From positions 4,045,001-4,109,000 of the forward strand of contig CP136010.1 in the NCBI GenBank assembly GCA_030263805.2: a stretch of DNA of 64,000 nucleotides, given 5' to 3'. The stretch is from Pseudomonas sp. FeN3W (GTDB lineage: Bacteria > Pseudomonadota > Gammaproteobacteria > Pseudomonadales > Pseudomonadaceae). Made by a program: the position numbers and the translations under genes. Of this stretch, positions 15,945-24,235 are shown one piece after another. The notes beneath the pieces were generated by a model, which had not been told where the DNA came from, ran no database searches, and was given only the letters and a program-made list of their open reading frames with translations. The stretch's first letter is position 1; the number at the start of each line of letters is the position of its first letter.

Positions 15945-18938
15945 ATGCCGGTCGGTTTTCTGACTCAAGAGCAACGCGACGGTTTTGGCCGCTATGTTGA
16001 TTCGCCCAGCCGTGAAGAGCTGGAACGTTACTTCCACCTGAGCGATGAAGACCGTGAAGCCATCCAGGTGCTGCGGGGTAACCATAACCGTCTGGGTTAT
16101 GCCGTTCTGCTGACCACCGTCCGCTTCGTTGGCGTTCTGCCGGACAAGCCCGCCGCCGTGCCGGTGGAAGTCCTGCAGGTGCTTTGCCGACAACTGGCGA
16201 TTCCAGACCCCGACTGCCTCCAGCGCTATAGCGATCATCGCCGCTGGATACATGCCACCGATATTCAGAACCGCTTTGGCTATCGTCATTTCACCGATCC
16301 GGGCATCGGCTTTCGCTTGAGCCGCTGGCTGTATGCCCTCTGCTGGACGGGCACCGACCGGCCGGGAGTGCTGTTTGAGCGAGCCACCTCGTGGCTGTTC
16401 ACACAGAAAGTCCTCCTGCCTGGTGTGTCTCAACTAGAGCGCTTTATCGCCCAGTTGCGCAGTCGGGTCGAAGAACGCCTCTGGTTTACGCTGGGCCGCA
16501 GCGTGACTGAGGAACAGCGATTGCAACTGCAAGACTTGCTGACGGTGGCCGAAGGCAACCGCAGCTCCCGGCTGGATCAATTGCGCTCCGGCCCGGTCAT
16601 GGTCAGTGGCCCCGCGTTGATTCGGGCACTGCGCCGGCTCGATGACGTGCGCGGCATCGGCATCACCTTGCCGGCGGCGGCGCACATCCCTCCCAGCCGT
16701 ATCGCCGCCCTGGCCCGCTTCGCCAACACGGCCAAGGTCACCGCGATTAATCGGCTGCCGGCGTCGCGGCGGATGGCGACACTGGTGGCCTTCGCACTCT
16801 GCCTGGAGGCGACTGCGCACGACGACGCACTGGAAGTCCTGGAGGCCTTGCTGCGCGACCTGTTCAGCAACGCGGAGAAGGCCGACAAGAAAGCCCGCAT
16901 GCGCAGCCTGAAAGACCTGGATCGGTCGGCCGCGACGCTCGCCGCCGCGTGCAAGGTCGTGCTGGACAGCTCGATCAGCGATGACAACGTGCGCGCCCGG
17001 CTGTTCAACGACCTGCCGAGGACCACCCTGGAAAAGGCCCTGGAAGAGGTCAACGCGCTGATCCGCCCGGTAGATGACGTCTATTTTCTTGCATTGGAAG
17101 CGCGCTACCGCAGCGTGCGCCGCTTCCTGCCCGACCTGCTCAAGCACATCCGCTTCGGCTTCAGCCCGGCCGGCAAGGGCGTGGCGGCTAGTCTGGAGTG
17201 GCTGCAACTGAACCTGCCGCGCCGGAAGCCAGAGGATGACGCGCCGCAGGAGATCGTGGCCAAGGCTTGGCAGAAGCACATCACCCGCGAAGATGGCTCC
17301 CTCGACATGGGTGCCTATGTGTTCTGCACGCTCGATGCGCTGCGCACGGCCCTGCGCCGCCGCGATGTCTTCGTCTCGCCCAGTTGGCGCTATGCCGACC
17401 CGCGCCTTGGCCTGCTCGACGGTGCCGAATGGCTGGCGGCGCGACCGATCATCTGCCGGTCACTGGGCCTGACCATCGACGCCAAAACCACCCTGGACGC
17501 CTTGTCCGTCGAGCTGGATGCAACCTGGCTGGCAGTAGCCGCGCGCCTGCCCGACAACCCGGCGATTCAACTGAGCGAGAACACCGAGGGCAAGACCGAA
17601 CTGTCGCTCGGGGCGCTGGACAAGCTGGACGAGCCCTGCTCGTTGCTGCAACTGCGGGCGGCCGTGTCTGACCTGATGCCGCGTGTCGATCTGCCGGAAA
17701 TCCTCTTGGAAATCGCCGCCCGCACTGGCTTTTCCGAGGCCTTCACCCATGTCTCCGAACGCAATGCACGCGCCGACAACCTGGTCACCAGCCTCTGCGC
17801 GGTGCTGTTGGGCGGGGCCTGCAACACCGGCCTGGAGCCCTTGATCCGCACCGACAACCCGGCGCTGCGCCGTGACCGGCTGTCCTGGGTCAGCCAGAAT
17901 TATATCCGCGACGACACCCTGTCAGCGGCTAACGCCATCCTGGTCGGAGCGCAAAGCCAACTGGAACTGGCCCAAGTCTGGGGTGGCGGCGAGGTCGCCT
18001 CCGCCGATGGCATGCGCTTCGTCGTACCGGTGCGCACCGTGCATGCCGGCCCCAATCCGAAGTATTTCGGCACCGGCCGGGTGTCACCTGGTACAACCTG
18101 ATTTCCGACCAATTCTCCGGCCTCAACGCCATCACCGTGCCCGGCACGCTGCGCGACAGCCTGGTGTTGCTGGCGGTCGTGCTGGAACAGCAGACCGAGT
18201 TGCAGCCGACGCAAATCATGACCGACACCGGGGCCTACAGCGATGTGGTGTTCGGGCTCTTCCGCCTACTTGGCTACCACTTCAGTCCGCGGCTGGCCGA
18301 TGTCGGCGGTACCCGCTTCTGGCGCACGCGCCCGGACGCGGACTACGGCAAGCTCAACGGGCTGGCCCGCCAGTCGGTCAAACTCGACCTGATCGCCGAG
18401 CACTGGGACGACCTGCTGCGCCTGGCCGGCTCGCTCAAACTCGGCCGGGTGCCGGCGACTGGCATCATGCGCACGCTGCAAACGGGAGATCAGACCCACC
18501 CGGCTGGCCCAGGCGCTGGCCGAATTCGGGCGGATCGAAAAGACTCTGCACACGTTGACCTATATCGACGACGAGTCCAAGCGCCGCGCCACCCTGACCC
18601 AGTTGAACCGAGGCGAAGGCCGGCACAGCCTGGCCCGCGCCGTGTTCCACGGCAAACGCGGCGAGCTCCGCCAGCGCTACCGCGAAGGCCAGGAAGACCA
18701 GCTCGGTGCTCTGGGCCTGGTGGTGAACATCATCGTGCTGTGGAACACCCTCTACATGACGGCGGCCGTGGAACGGCTCAAGCAGCACGGCTATCCAGTG
18801 CTGGAAGAGGATTTGGCCCGGCTATCGCCGCTGATCTACGAGCACATCAACATGCTCGGGCGGTATTCCTTTGCGGTACCGGAAGAAGTTGCGCGCGGCG
18901 AGCTGCGGCCACTGCGTAATCCAGACGACGACCTGTGA
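15945..18938 (+). pseudogene. tnpA: Tn3-family transposase TnpA with two compensating frameshifts
   Basis: The gene spans about 997 codons. Frame from 15945 (MPVGFLTQEQRDGFGRY, DUF4158-type N-terminus) is intact to 18079-18081, where GGG replaces the expected GGGG in GTGRGVTWYN. The next part (LISDQFSGLNAI, then MTDTGAYSDVVFGLFRLLGY with a catalytic Asp) is in another frame. An extra base near 18492 restores the first frame, which continues TLTYIDDESKRR to LGALGLVVNIIVLWNT with the Glu region and ends at 18938. The two indels cancel over about 410 bases. As given, no active transposase is made; sequencing error is a real alternative. Confidence 0.88.
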
Positions 18939-18950
18939 TCCCCCTAAACG

Positions 18951-19163
18951 CTATGAGCAACACCCAAGCTGCTGCTGGATCGGCGGGCACTTCACCGAGC
19001 CGAACGAACAGAAAACGCAGCAATCCCCTGGGTTGGGGCGCAGCAGCGCCTTGCAGTTGCTGCACTCGTAATAGAACTGGCAGGCGTCCGTGGGCATGGT
19101 TTCCGGCTTGGCGAAGCCGCAGCGCGGGCAAGTCAGCACGGACTCAAGGACAATGGCGCTCAT
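18951..19163 (-). CDS. GDCCVxC-motif protein of the mercury cassette
   Basis: This 70-residue cytoplasmic Cys-rich protein has a CPRCG pair near residue 13, a YYECSNC pair near 33 and the hallmark GDCCVFCSFGSVKCPP near 46-61. Small GDCCVxC proteins are found in mer operons and other metal loci and presumably bind thiophilic metals; their exact role is not settled. It begins seven bases after merP and ends 12 bases from the tnpA stop on the opposite strand. It occupies the place where merA would be expected. Confidence 0.8.
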   Translation of the reverse strand: MSAIVLESVLTCPRCGFAKPETMPTDACQFYYECSNCKALLRPNPGDCCVFCSFGSVKCPPIQQQLGCCS

Positions 19164-19170
19164 CGTGACC

Positions 19171-19446
19171 TCACTTCTGCACTGTGGAGGGGTATCCCGC
19201 GTTCGCGGTCGCCTCAGTCAGTGCCTCGGGCTGGGCCTTATCGGGATCGTAGGTGACGGTCGCCGTCTTCTGGTCGAAATTGACCTGGACGTCACTCACG
19301 CCGGACACCTTCTCCAGCGACTTCTTGACCGTGATCGGACAGAGTCCGCACGTCATGTTCTGCACGTCGAGCGTGACGGTTTTCGGGGGAGCCGCCAGCG
19401 CCACGAAGGGCAAGGCGAAAAGCACGGCGATCAGCAGTTTGCGCAT
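19171..19446 (-). CDS. merP: Periplasmic mercury-binding protein MerP
   Basis: This 91-residue protein has a signal peptide (MRKLLIAVLFALPFVALA) and a ferredoxin-like heavy-metal-associated domain. Its metal site is MTCGLCPITVKKSL, with Cys at about 33 and 36. MerP collects Hg(II) in the periplasm and passes it to MerT. Length and motif are canonical. It lies 12 bases downstream of merT in the leftward operon. There is no mercuric reductase in the window to receive the imported metal. Confidence 0.93.
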   Translation of the reverse strand: MRKLLIAVLFALPFVALAAPPKTVTLDVQNMTCGLCPITVKKSLEKVSGVSDVQVNFDQKTATVTYDPDKAQPEALTEATANAGYPSTVQK

Positions 19447-19458
19447 GGTTAATCTCCT

Positions 19459-19808
19459 TCAGTAGAACAGCGGGGCGAGCCACGGCACGGCCAATAGGCC
19501 GAGCAGCAGCACGCTGACGATCCAGAACACGAGTCGCTGTCGCACGAGCGTGCGCGGATCGGCGCAGGGTGTACCTGGCGTACAAACCTGTGGCACCAGG
19601 TAGAGCTTGCGGAATGCCAATCCCAGGAACAGTAGAGTCAACCCGATGAAGAGGGGGCGTAGTGGCTCCATCATGGTCAGAGCGCCCACCCACGTACCGC
19701 CGACACCGAGTGCCAACAGCACCAGTGGCCCGACACAGCACACCGACGCACCGATGGCGGTCAGCGAACTCGCGACCAGCGAGCCTTTCCGGTGAGTTGC
19801 ATCCCCAT
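19459..19808 (-). CDS. merT: Mercury transport protein MerT, start region frameshifted
   Basis: Three transmembrane helices and both Cys pairs of MerT are present (GASVCCVGPLVLLALGVGG in helix 1; VCTPGTPCADP in the cytoplasmic loop; C-terminal FWIVSVLLLGLLAVPWLAPLFY). The conserved frame has no start codon downstream of the mer promoter. The ATGs at 19802, 19808 and 19814, preceded by AGGAG, are in another frame that stops after about 15 codons. One missing base near 19793-19800 (GGAAAGG region) would join them. This is either a real loss of function or an assembly indel. Confidence 0.8.
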
Positions 19809-19841
19809 TCCCATCTCCTGAGCCTGATTGCCTAGGTGCTA

Positions 19842-19872
19842 TTCTAAACTCCGTACCAAAGTACGGAATCAA
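19842..19872 (-). promoter_or_regulatory. mer operator-promoter with 19-bp spacer
   Basis: Reading leftward, -35 TTGATT (19867-19872) and -10 TTAGAA (19842-19847) are separated by 19 bases holding the MerR dyad TCCGTAC and GTACGGA. The over-long spacer and dyad are diagnostic of MerR-controlled promoters. Mercury-bound MerR untwists the site and activates merT-merP. Confidence 0.9.
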
Positions 19873-19882
19873 GGAGAAAGTG

Positions 19883-20281
19883 ATGGCCACAGAGCTGACC
19901 ATTGGCAAGCTGGCAGACGCCGCCGGGGTGAACGTCGAGACGATCCGCTACTACCAGCGACGCGGGCTGCTGGATGAACCAGCCAAACCCTTGGGTGGCC
20001 ATCGGCGCTATCCGGTGGACATGGTGAAGCGACTGCGTTTCATCAAGCGGGCTCAGGCGCTGGGTTTCACGCTCTCGGAAGTCGGTGGACTGCTGACGCT
20101 GGATGAGTCGTGCGCCTGTGCCGAAACGCGAGCACGGGCTGCACGCAAGCTCGCGTTGATCGAGCAGAAGATGGCCGACTTGGTCGTCATGCAGCAACTG
20201 TTAGGCGAACTGGTGCAGCAATGTGATGCGGGAGACGGCGGAACGATCTGCCCGATCATCGAGGCACTGATCAGAGAGTAA
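19883..20281 (+). CDS. merR: Mercury-responsive regulator MerR
   Basis: This 132-residue MerR protein has the N-terminal winged helix (LTIGKLADAAGVNVETIRYYQRRGLL), a long dimer helix and the three Hg ligands Cys79, Cys114 and Cys123, spaced 35 and 9 as in Tn501 MerR. The ATG at 19883 follows AAGGAG by six bases; a GTG one codon upstream is possible. It is divergent from merT and controls it through the dyad at 19850-19867. It ends just inside the right inverted repeat of the transposon. Confidence 0.92.
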   Translation: MATELTIGKLADAAGVNVETIRYYQRRGLLDEPAKPLGGHRRYPVDMVKRLRFIKRAQALGFTLSEVGGLLTLDESCACAETRARAARKLALIEQKMADLVVMQQLLGELVQQCDAGDGGTICPIIEALIRE

Positions 20282-20333
20282 TGCCTGGCGGGTGAGCTGG
20301 AGATCGGAAAGCCCCTTTACGGTGGGATTCAGA

Positions 20334-20372
20334 GCTTACGTTGGTTTTTGGTTCCATTGCTCCCCAAACCCC
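20334..20372 (-). repeat. Right inverted repeat of the Tn3-family transposon
   Basis: Read leftward from 20372 it begins GGGGTTTGGGGAGC and ends GTAAGC, pairing with 15127-15165. Chromosomal sequence with a different character (the ABC importer promoter region) begins at 20373. Confidence 0.88.
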
Positions 20373-20492
20373 ATCATCCGTTTGAAAAAGCCACTTGCCG
20401 TATACGGAAACTGATTGTTATCGTTTACGTAAAGGTCATGCAGCGACCTGCGCCATAACCAAACAACAACAATCAAGGTTAGAGGGCACCCC
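20373..20492. promoter_or_regulatory. Upstream region of the branched-chain-type ABC importer
   Basis: This AT-richer stretch contains two perfect 10-bp palindromes, CCGTATACGG (20398-20407) and TTTACGTAAA (20424-20433), 16 bases apart. They could be operators; no regulator gene is adjacent. The promoter of 20493 must lie here unless it has been lost to the transposon insertion 120 bases upstream. Confidence 0.5.
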
Positions 20493-21269
20493 ATGGAACC
20501 AGAGTTCGTGCTGGAAACGCGCGGCCTGACCAAGGAGTTTCGCGGCTTCACCGCCGTGGATTCCGTCGATCTGAAGGTCCGTCAGGGTCACATCCATGCG
20601 CTTATCGGCCCCAACGGCGCCGGCAAGACCACCGTATTCAATCTGCTCACCAAGTTCCTTACGCCCACCCGTGGCGAGATCCTCTATCGCGGCAAGAACA
20701 TCACCTCGATGAAGGCCAACGAGATCGCCCGGCTCGGCCTGGTGCGCTCGTTCCAGATTTCCGCGGTGTTCGGCCACATGAGCGTGCTGGAGAACGTGCG
20801 TGTCGCCCTACAACAGAAGATGGGCAATTCCTTCCATTTCTGGAAATCCGAACGCAGCCTGCGCGAGCTGGACGATCAGGTGATGCAGCTGCTCGCCGAG
20901 GTGGACCTGCAATCCTTCGCCCAGACCCTGGCAGTCGAGCTGCCCTACGGGCGCAAGCGTGCGCTGGAGCTGGCCACCACCCTGGCACTCGACCCCATCG
21001 TGCTGCTGCTCGACGAGCCGACCCAGGGCATGGGCAGCGAGGACGTCGACATGGTCGTCGAGCTGGTGCGCAAGGCCGCGGCCAAGCGCACGGTATTGAT
21101 GGTCGAGCACAACCTCAGCGTGGTCAGCCGCCTGTGCGATCGCATCACCGTGCTGGCGCGTGGCGCGGTGCTCGCCGAGGGCGACTACGACAGCGTTTCG
21201 GCCAACCCGCAGGTGCGCGAAGCCTATCTCGGCAGCGAAGCCGCGACACTCGAGGAGGCGCACGCATGA
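20493..21269 (+). CDS. Branched-chain-type ABC importer ATPase (LivG-like)
   Basis: This 258-residue cytoplasmic ATPase is the first of five importer genes. It has Walker A GPNGAGKTTVF (about 42-52), Walker B PIVLLLDEPTQGM and the LivG-type C-terminus (VLAEGDYDSVSANPQVREAYLG). The signature region reads ELPYGRKRALELATTLA, in place of LSGGQ, which is usual in LivG/UrtD ATPases. It overlaps the next ATPase gene by four bases (ATGA). The order ATPase-ATPase-binding protein-permease-permease differs from the urea set, so urea is unlikely. The substrate is an amino acid or small carboxylate, not determined. Confidence 0.88.
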   Translation: MEPEFVLETRGLTKEFRGFTAVDSVDLKVRQGHIHALIGPNGAGKTTVFNLLTKFLTPTRGEILYRGKNITSMKANEIARLGLVRSFQISAVFGHMSVLENVRVALQQKMGNSFHFWKSERSLRELDDQVMQLLAEVDLQSFAQTLAVELPYGRKRALELATTLALDPIVLLLDEPTQGMGSEDVDMVVELVRKAAAKRTVLMVEHNLSVVSRLCDRITVLARGAVLAEGDYDSVSANPQVREAYLGSEAATLEEAHA

Positions 21270-21982
21270 CCCCACCCATGGACCGCGATCAGCTGCGCGT
21301 CAGCGATCTGCACGCCTTCTACGGCGAGTCGCACATTCTTCACGGCGTCGATCTGGTGGTCGGCCGTGGCGAGCTGGTGACCTTGCTCGGGCGCAACGGC
21401 GCCGGACGCACCACCACGCTGCGGGCGATCATGAACATGGTCGGGCGCCGCACCGGCTCCATCGTGGTCAACGGCAACGAGACCATTGGCATGCCGGCCC
21501 ACCAGATTCCGCGGCTGGGCGTCGGCTACTGCCCGGAAGAGCGCGGCATCTTCTCCAGTCTGAGCGTCGAGGAAAACCTGCTGCTGCCGCCCACGGTGCG
21601 CAGTGGCGGGATGAGCCTGGACGAGCTCTACGAAATGTTCCCCAACCTCTACGAGCGCCGTTTCAGCCAGGGTACGCGGCTGTCGGGCGGCGAGCAGCAG
21701 ATGCTGGCCATGGCGCGCATTCTGCGCACCGGCGCCAACCTGCTGCTGCTCGACGAGATCACCGAAGGCCTGGCGCCGGTCATCGTGCAGAAGCTCGGCG
21801 AGGTACTGATCAAGCTCAAGCAGCGCGGTCTGACCATCGTCCTGGTGGAGCAGAACTTCCGCTTCGCCGCGCCATTGGCCGACCGCCATTACGTCATGGA
21901 ACACGGCCGCATCATCGAAGAGATCGAGGCGGCGGAGCTGGATTCGAAGAAGGATTTTCTCAATTCCTGTCTCGGGGTGTGA
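21266..21982 (+). CDS. Branched-chain-type ABC importer ATPase (LivF-like), Walker A Lys replaced by Arg
   Basis: This 238-residue second ATPase of the importer has signature LSGGEQQMLAMARIL, Walker B LLLLDEITEGLAP and switch His replaced by VEQN as in LivF. Its Walker A reads GRNGAGRTT, so the normally invariant Lys (residue 48) is Arg. The start at 21266 overlaps the previous stop and has GAGGAGG upstream; the longer in-frame extension to 21134 lies inside the first ATPase gene and is rejected. It should pair with the first ATPase under the two permeases. Confidence 0.88.
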   Translation: MTPPMDRDQLRVSDLHAFYGESHILHGVDLVVGRGELVTLLGRNGAGRTTTLRAIMNMVGRRTGSIVVNGNETIGMPAHQIPRLGVGYCPEERGIFSSLSVEENLLLPPTVRSGGMSLDELYEMFPNLYERRFSQGTRLSGGEQQMLAMARILRTGANLLLLDEITEGLAPVIVQKLGEVLIKLKQRGLTIVLVEQNFRFAAPLADRHYVMEHGRIIEEIEAAELDSKKDFLNSCLGV

Positions 21983-22058
21983 ACCTCAGGAAGCTGTAAA
22001 ACGGCCGCAGTGGATGCCGGCCCGAACCACAACAAAAACAATCGAGAGTGGTGAATAC

Positions 22059-23276
22059 ATGAGCTTTTTCCGCAAGAGCGCGAGCGCCATCCTGGCTTCT
22101 TCCCTGATCGCTTCGGCCGCCCAGGCCGAGATCAGCAACGACGAAATCCGCATCGGCTATCTGGCCGACATGTCCGGCACCTACCGCGACCTCTCCGGCC
22201 CGGGCGGCCTGGAAGCGCTGAAAATGGCGGTCGAGGATTTCGGCGGCACGGTCGACGGCAAGAAGGTCGTGGTCTTCCACGCCGATGATCTGAACAAGCC
22301 GGACGTCGGCGCCAACACCGTGCGTCAGTGGATCGACGAGCGCAACGTCGACATGGTGACCGGTATGGTCGCCAGTTCCGTGGTGCTGGCGGCGAGCAAG
22401 GTGGTGGAGCAGGGCGGCAAGCTGGCGCTGATCTCCGGCGCGGCAGCCTCCAGCATCACCAACGAGTTCTGCTCGCCGAACCACATCCACTGGACCTACG
22501 ACACCTACGCGCTGGCCAACGGCACGGCCAAGGCGGTGCTCGCCGACGGCGGCAAGAGCTGGTACATCCTCACCGCCGACTACGCCTTCGGCCACGCCAT
22601 GGAAGCCGACATCACCAAGGTGGTGGAAGGCGACGGTGGCAGCATCGTCGGCAAGGTCCGCCATCCGTTCCCGAGCAACGATTTCTCCTCCTACATGCTG
22701 CAGGCGCAGGGTTCCGGGGCCGAGGTCATCGCTCTGGCCAACGCCGGCGCCGATACCGTCAACTCGTTGAAGACCGCCAGCGAGTTCGGCGTCACCCAGT
22801 CCGGGCAGAAGCTCGCCGGCATGGTGGTGTTCCTCAACGACATCCACGCCATGGGCCTGGACGTGACCCAGGGCCTGATGCTGACCACCGGCTGGTACTG
22901 GGACATGAACGAGGAAACCCGTGCCTGGGCCCAGCGCTATTACGAGCGCACCAAGCGCATGCCGGGCATGGTGCACGCCGGCATCTACTCGGCGACCATC
23001 CACTACCTGAACGCGGTGAAGGCCGCCGGTACCGACGACACCGTGGCGGTGCGTGCGCAGATGGCCAAGACGCCGGTCAACGACATGTTCGCCAAGGATG
23101 GCCGCATCCGCGAGGACGGCCGCATGGTGCACGACATGTACCTGGTGCAGGTCAAGACACCGGCCGAGTCCAAGGGCGAGTGGGACCTGTACAAGATCGT
23201 TCGCACCATCCCCGGCGACCAGGCCTACCGGCCGATCGCCGAAACCCAGTGCAGCAAGCTGGTCGCCAAGGACTGA
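22059..23276 (+). CDS. Periplasmic substrate-binding protein of the HAAT-type importer
   Basis: This 405-residue Peripla_BP_6 protein has a signal peptide (about 1-24, ASSLIASAAQA) followed by IRIGYLADMSGTYRDLSGPGGLEALKMAVEDFGG, the family opening. Later motifs include ISGAAASSITNEFCSPNHIHWTYDTYALANG and YILTADYAFGHAM. The ATG at 22059 has GAGAGTGG upstream. It is the third gene of the importer and has a stem-loop after its stop, which often keeps the binding-protein mRNA more abundant than the permease part. The substrate cannot be read from the sequence; amino acids, amides or aromatic acids are candidates. Confidence 0.88.
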   Translation: MSFFRKSASAILASSLIASAAQAEISNDEIRIGYLADMSGTYRDLSGPGGLEALKMAVEDFGGTVDGKKVVVFHADDLNKPDVGANTVRQWIDERNVDMVTGMVASSVVLAASKVVEQGGKLALISGAAASSITNEFCSPNHIHWTYDTYALANGTAKAVLADGGKSWYILTADYAFGHAMEADITKVVEGDGGSIVGKVRHPFPSNDFSSYMLQAQGSGAEVIALANAGADTVNSLKTASEFGVTQSGQKLAGMVVFLNDIHAMGLDVTQGLMLTTGWYWDMNEETRAWAQRYYERTKRMPGMVHAGIYSATIHYLNAVKAAGTDDTVAVRAQMAKTPVNDMFAKDGRIREDGRMVHDMYLVQVKTPAESKGEWDLYKIVRTIPGDQAYRPIAETQCSKLVAKD

Positions 23277-23294
23277 CCGGCTGATCCGCGTCAT

Positions 23295-23318
23295 CACCCG
23301 GCCGGCGGCGGCCGGGTG
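23295..23318 (+). other. Intercistronic stem-loop after the binding-protein gene
   Basis: CACCCGGCCG pairs perfectly with CGGCCGGGTG around GCGG. No T-run follows, so it is more likely an mRNA-stabilising or attenuating hairpin than a full terminator. Confidence 0.65.
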
Positions 23319-23345
23319 CCACGGACTTCCTTTGGGTGGTGAACC

Positions 23346-24233
23346 ATGACTCTCGTATTCGGCGTACCCCTGAGCGTGCTGCTCGGGCAGTTGCTGCTCG
23401 GCCTGATTAACGGGGCGTTCTACGCGCTGCTGAGCCTGGGCCTGGCGATCATCTTCGGTCTGCTGCGCATCATCAATTTCGCCCACGGCGCGCAGTACAT
23501 GCTCGGCGCCTTCGTCGCCTTCCTCGGGCTGAACTACCTGGGCGTGAGCTATTGGGTCGCGCTGGTGCTGTCGCCGCTGCTGGTGGGCTGCCTCGGTATG
23601 GCCATCGAGCGCGGGCTGCTGCGCCGCATCGCCAATGAGGACCATCTCTACGGACTGCTGCTGACCTTCGGCCTGGCGCTGATCGTCGAGGGCAGCTTCG
23701 TCAAGCTGTTCGGCGTGTCCGGCTCGTCCTACCCGATGCCGGAACTGCTGCGCGGCGGCTTCAACCTCGGCTTCATGTTCCTGCCGACCTACCGCGCCTG
23801 GGTGATCGTCGCCGCGCTGGTGGTCTGCCTGGCGACCTGGTACGTGATCGAGCGTACCCGCCTGGGCTCGTACCTGCGTGCCGGCACCGAGAACCCCAAG
23901 CTGATGCAGGGCTTCGGCATCAACGTACCGCTGCTGGTGACCCTGACCTATGGCTACGGTGTGGCCTTGGCCGCCTTCGCCGGCGTGCTGGCCGCGCCGA
24001 TCTACGCGGTGACCCCGGGCATGGGCTCGAACCTGCTGATCGTGGTGTTCGCCGTGGTGGTGATCGGCGGCATGGGCTCGATCCTCGGCGCCATCGTCAC
24101 CGGCATCGCCATGGGCCTGATCGAGGGGCTGACCAAGGTTTTCTATCCGGAAGCGGCCAACACCGTGGTGTTCCTGGTCATGGTGGCGGTGTTGTTGATT
24201 CGTCCTGCGGGACTCTTCGGTAAGGAGGCATGA
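23346..24233 (+). CDS. Branched-chain-type ABC importer permease (LivH-like)
   Basis: This 295-residue integral membrane protein of the LivH class has GLINGAFYALLSLGLAIIFGLLRIINFAHGAQYMLGAF at the N-terminus and the coupling region VIERTRLGSYLRAGTENPKLMQGFGINV near 155-180. The glycine-rich end (VFAVVVIGGMGSILGAIVTGIAMGLIEG) is typical. About eight membrane segments are visible. It overlaps or abuts the next permease gene and forms the heterodimeric channel with it. Confidence 0.9.
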   Translation: MTLVFGVPLSVLLGQLLLGLINGAFYALLSLGLAIIFGLLRIINFAHGAQYMLGAFVAFLGLNYLGVSYWVALVLSPLLVGCLGMAIERGLLRRIANEDHLYGLLLTFGLALIVEGSFVKLFGVSGSSYPMPELLRGGFNLGFMFLPTYRAWVIVAALVVCLATWYVIERTRLGSYLRAGTENPKLMQGFGINVPLLVTLTYGYGVALAAFAGVLAAPIYAVTPGMGSNLLIVVFAVVVIGGMGSILGAIVTGIAMGLIEGLTKVFYPEAANTVVFLVMVAVLLIRPAGLFGKEA

Positions 24234-24235
24234 GC

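Larger units (their letters stand above)
15127..20372. mobile_element. Tn3-family transposon with toxin-antitoxin and mercury cargo
   Basis: The ends are 39-bp imperfect inverted repeats (31 of 39 positions match by my alignment): GGGGTTTGGGGAGCAACGGA at 15127 and GGGGTTTGGGGAGCAATGGA read leftward from 20372. Between them lie an RHH/PIN toxin-antitoxin pair, a Tn3-type tnpA, a GDCCVxC protein gene, merP, merT and merR. No resolvase gene is visible. The flanking five bases (TCGAG left, ATCAT right) do not match, so there is no target duplication, suggesting a later deletion or recombination at one side. Confidence 0.85.
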
